Positions 61,918-64,000 of a DNA stretch of 64,000 nucleotides are shown in pieces. Under the pieces are notes generated by a model. That model worked only from the letters and a program-made list of their open reading frames with translations. It searched no databases and was not told where the DNA came from. The stretch spans positions 310,001 to 374,000 of the forward strand of contig NZ_JAAXCU010000057.1 in the NCBI RefSeq assembly GCF_012911845.1, read 5' to 3'. This DNA comes from Bacillus sp. RO2 (GTDB lineage Bacteria; Bacillota; Bacilli; Bacillales; Bacillaceae_I). Position 1 is the stretch's first letter. Each line of letters begins with the position of its first letter. Position numbers and translations under genes: made by a program.

Positions 61918-61929
61918 GGAGGCTGCTAT

Positions 61930-62757
61930 ATGAAGAAGAAGTTTAGCGTTGGAAAATCAATATTGTATGGTATTCTCGTTTTATATGCAGTCATCACACT
62001 GGTGCCCTTTATTTGGGCAGTCTCATCATCCTTTAAAACTCTTGAAGAAATTGTAAGTGGGACAATTAATTTCATTCCTAATAATTTTACATTTGATAAT
62101 TATAAGCAGATATTCTTGGAGCAGGAGTTATTCCCTCGTTGGCTGTTAAACAGCTTAATAATTGGGGTTGCCGGAACTTCACTCAACCTGCTGTTTAATT
62201 CGATGGCTGGGTATGCTTTGGCACGTTTGAGTTTCCCCGGGCGTAAAACATTGTTTATTATTATACTGGCAGTCTTGATGATTCCAGCTCAAGTAACAAT
62301 GATTCCAAACTACTTGATCTTACGTGAGTTGGGTTGGTTGAACTCTTATCAGGGTATGATTGTACCTGCTATGATTAACGCCACTTTCATCTTTATGATG
62401 AGGCAGTTTTTCATCAATTTCCCTAAAGAATTGGAAGAAGCGGCAGAAATGGATGGACTAAGCAGATTCGGAACATTTTTTAAGATAGTGCTTCCTTTGG
62501 CAAAGCCTGCACTTGCAGCACAAGCTATTTTCGTTTTTATGGGATTTTGGAACGACTTTATGCGACCGTTAATTATCTTGTCAGATCCTTCAATGTTCAC
62601 TTTGCCGCTTGGACTGAATACTTTTAAAGGACAATATATCAGCTATTGGAACTATATAATGGCAGCATCAATGGTCTTCACATTGCCAGTCCTGCTCATC
62701 TACGGTTTCTTTAATCGCTACTTCATCAAAGGAATATCTTTTACAGGCGGAAAATAA
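61930..62757 (+). CDS. Sugar ABC transporter permease, MalG type
   Basis: 275 aa, six membrane helices; EAA loop LEEAAEMDGLSRFGTFFKIV. AAGGAGG before the ATG. No ATPase gene follows, so a shared MsmX-type ATPase encoded elsewhere probably powers the transporter, as is usual for Bacillus sugar importers. Confidence 0.93.
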   Translation: MKKKFSVGKSILYGILVLYAVITLVPFIWAVSSSFKTLEEIVSGTINFIPNNFTFDNYKQIFLEQELFPRWLLNSLIIGVAGTSLNLLFNSMAGYALARLSFPGRKTLFIIILAVLMIPAQVTMIPNYLILRELGWLNSYQGMIVPAMINATFIFMMRQFFINFPKELEEAAEMDGLSRFGTFFKIVLPLAKPALAAQAIFVFMGFWNDFMRPLIILSDPSMFTLPLGLNTFKGQYISYWNYIMAASMVFTLPVLLIYGFFNRYFIKGISFTGGK

Positions 62758-62780
62758 AACGAATCACATTAACCCAAAGA

Positions 62781-62821
62781 AAAAGCAGAAGGGAAGGAGT
62801 ACATTTCCATTCTGCTTTTTT
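62781..62821 (+). terminator. Terminator of the sugar operon
   Basis: AAAAAGCAGAA pairs with TTCTGCTTTTT, inner GGA/TCC pairs, ending in a T-run. Confidence 0.85.
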
Positions 62822-62824
62822 GGT

Positions 62825-62883
62825 GCGCTTCGACATAGGTGGTTAAATTCCTTTAGGGGTCTGACCCCTAAAGGAATTTTTTT
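62825..62883 (+). repeat. Second hairpin repeat family, copy B
   Basis: GCGCTTCGACATAGGT followed by the palindrome AAATTCCTTTAGGGGTC-TGA-CCCCTAAAGGAATTT and a T-run. Same layout as 26742-26802, with two stem pairs changed on both sides (TTCAGGGG/CCCCTGAA there, TTTAGGGG/CCCCTAAA here). Confidence 0.75.
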
Positions 62884-62891
62884 AAACAGGT

Positions 62892-63239
62892 TTAATCCCC
62901 ATCATAACTAACATCTTTATCTGGGTGTGTAAATGGGAAGCCTTGTGGCTTTATTGATTTTTCAACAAGCTCGCGGTTTTCGGCAGAGTTCCAACCGATA
63001 TCATTTGTTGGATGCACCCATTGGTCACCGGCCATAATGGCAGGGTCCACTTCGTCGCTCCAGTTATTTAAAGGAGACTCTTCTGAATTATATTTGCTAT
63101 CACCGATTACTACGCCGTGTTCGTTAACAAAAGGCGGTTTCATTTTTAAATTAGAGCCTTTGAAGGAAGGGGAGTTGATCTGATGCGGCATCGTTTCTTC
63201 CATGTATGGGACTTCCAATGACTTATCTTGATCAGCCAT
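62892..63239 (-). CDS. DUF3905-like small protein
   Basis: 115 aa from ATG 63239 with GGAGGTGA upstream. Hydrophilic, Pro/Asp/Asn-rich, with DEVDPAIMAGDQWVHPTNDI and a closing FTHPDKDVSYDGD. Members are restricted to spore-forming Bacilli as far as I know; function unknown. Divergent from the small genes to the right. Confidence 0.6.
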   Translation of the reverse strand: MADQDKSLEVPYMEETMPHQINSPSFKGSNLKMKPPFVNEHGVVIGDSKYNSEESPLNNWSDEVDPAIMAGDQWVHPTNDIGWNSAENRELVEKSIKPQGFPFTHPDKDVSYDGD

Positions 63240-63320
63240 AGATTTCACCTCCGAATGTATAGTTTTAGCATTTCATTAAAATAAATAAGTATGTACGAAG
63301 AAAAGTAGGAGGGAACGAAT

Positions 63321-63452
63321 ATGACTAAAAAATTTGAAATTGCCAACCTGTCACAGGATAAACTTGATCGAATTGCAGAATATGAACAAAAGTTGCGGGA
63401 AGAAATGGGAGAGGAAATAGTTTTGATTGCATATGAAGAATGTGAAAAATAA
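63321..63452 (+). CDS. Small acidic protein, 43 aa
   Basis: ATG 63321 with GGAGGGAAC upstream. Helical throughout: IANLSQDKLDRIAEYEQKLR then EEMGEEIVLIAYEECEK. No family is recognised. First of three short same-strand genes. Confidence 0.6.
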   Translation: MTKKFEIANLSQDKLDRIAEYEQKLREEMGEEIVLIAYEECEK

Positions 63453-63487
63453 CAAAGGGGCAATCTATAAGTACGGGGGTGATTGCA

Positions 63488-63643
63488 TTGGCTAAGAGGA
63501 AAGTTGCTCATGATGCAGCGAAAAATAATAATAAAACTCCAAAGGAAAGCTTACCTGATACGGAATTCTCTGCTGCATATGATAAAGAGGATATGATTCG
63601 TGGAGCAAACCGTAATTCTAAACACGGCAGACAAGGTAAATAA
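63488..63643 (+). CDS. Small hydrophilic protein, SASP-like
   Basis: 51 aa from TTG 63488 with GGGGGTGATT at ideal spacing. Begins MAKRKVAHDAAKNNNK and ends NRNSKHGRQGK; very rich in Lys, Asn and Ala. Composition and the KRKxxH start resemble minor small spore proteins such as SspO, but no firm family assignment can be made. Confidence 0.55.
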   Translation: MAKRKVAHDAAKNNNKTPKESLPDTEFSAAYDKEDMIRGANRNSKHGRQGK

Positions 63644-63657
63644 GGGGGCTGTATAGA

Positions 63658-63828
63658 ATGGATGCAAAAAAGAAAAAACAAAAGCAGGCACATAGTTCGG
63701 AGCATGCTATTTCTCAAGATAGTTTAAACGAAGAATTTGGTCCGGAATTTGGCGATCCAAATGCTGCGAAGGCATTTGAGAATGCAATAGAGTCTAATAA
63801 TAAAAAGAAAAACAAGAAAAACTGCTAG
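63658..63828 (+). CDS. Small hydrophilic protein, spore-type composition
   Basis: 56 aa from ATG 63658 with AAGGGGG upstream, 14 bases after the previous stop. Begins MDAKKKKQKQAHSSEHA, middle LNEEFGPEFGDPNAAKAFE, ends KKKNKKNC. Likely co-transcribed with the 51-aa gene. Its end forms one arm of the terminator. Confidence 0.55.
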   Translation: MDAKKKKQKQAHSSEHAISQDSLNEEFGPEFGDPNAAKAFENAIESNNKKKNKKNC

Positions 63829-63855
63829 CTGGATTCAGCTAGCAGTTTTTCTTGT
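63815..63855. terminator. Bidirectional terminator
   Basis: AAAACTGCTAGCTG pairs perfectly with CAGCTAGCAGTTTT around GATT; A-rich before, T-rich after. Overlaps the last codons of both convergent genes. Confidence 0.85.
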
Positions 63856-64000
63856 TTTAGATGATAAAGGATAAATTTCTGCTTTGTTAGTATTTTGATT
63901 GAAATAAACTACTGCATAGCTTTGCTCTTCAACGATTTCACCATGAACAAGGTAGTGTTCGAGATCAAACTGAAGGCTTTCAACCATCGTGTGTTTATAT
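63835..64000 (-). CDS. Unknown protein, C-terminal part (cut by the window edge)
   Basis: Open frame from the right edge to TGA at 63835. The visible tail contains LEHYLVHGEIVEEQSYAVVY and ends in SSKTRKTAS. An internal ATG at 63987 has no ribosome site, so the start is probably outside. No family is recognised. Confidence 0.5.
   Translation of the reverse strand, partial: YKHTMVESLQFDLEHYLVHGEIVEEQSYAVVYFNQNTNKAEIYPLSSKTRKTAS

Overview
The window is from a low-GC, spore-forming Gram-positive of the Bacillaceae. Supporting evidence: alpha/beta-type SASP, a gerA-type germinant receptor operon, splAB, an Sda-like checkpoint protein, sigI-rsgI, AGGAGG ribosome sites, TTGACA/TATAAT promoters, and Bacillus-type gene order (yjcD, yjcF, yjcG, yjcH). 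No phage, IS element, CRISPR array or rRNA is visible; the only tRNA is at 17165-17236. The text looks like ordinary chromosome whose intergenic gaps are unusually rich in repeated hairpins.

Layout. 1-3205: 3' part of a gas-vesicle operon (gvpN-F-G-L-S-K-J). 3467-10813: small conserved genes, an Sda-like ORF, helicase yjcD, an MBL hydrolase, a DUF421 membrane protein and yjcF-yjcG-yjcH. 11366-13920: an SsuABC-type ABC importer, then a Sco copper chaperone, a double GNAT and an HD protein. 16224-19551: a LexA-boxed small gene, tRNA-Val, a rhodanese-like gene with a CsoR/CstR-like operator, two related Cys-rich proteins, a CHY zinc finger and a GNAT. 19665-20063 (minus): an apparent ~400-nt structured RNA gene with its own strong promoter and terminator. 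20216-22470: a CheR-like methyltransferase converging on a PAS-like protein and a B12-binding protein with the Wx9EH photoreceptor signature. 22677-26381: M42 peptidase, splAB, vanW, DUF2164. 26877-29185: FAD monooxygenase plus methyltransferase. 29424-35953: LysM-3D wall protein, PAP2 phosphatase, lipoprotein, kynU-kynB, alpha/beta hydrolase. 35974-39657: gerA-gerB-gerC. 39789-43986: nuclease-XPD helicase and an MscS channel. 44220-47286: orphan Dpp-like permease pair and a YeiH-type exporter. 47654-50441: two-gene NHEJ system (ku, ligD). 50558-56121: SDR reductase, sigI-rsgI, SASP, KtrD-like K+ channel. 56258-62757: LacI regulator, debranching-type glucosidase and sugar ABC importer, under CcpA-like and LacI-type sites. 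62892-64000: small sporulation-type genes.

How the genes work together. Several units concern spores and genome protection: Sda, splAB, ku-ligD, SASP, ger, LexA boxes. The B12/CheR/PAS trio looks like a sensory module, possibly a light sensor, close to splAB. The sugar locus 56258-62757 is one regulated catabolic unit without its own ATPase.

Between genes, a ~132-bp imperfect palindrome occurs seven times nearly complete plus several decayed copies. Its arms change in a compensating way between copies, so the fold itself seems to be conserved. A second hairpin family (two copies) and a seven-unit 20-bp tandem array are also present. All family assignments are from reading the sequence; no database search was run.
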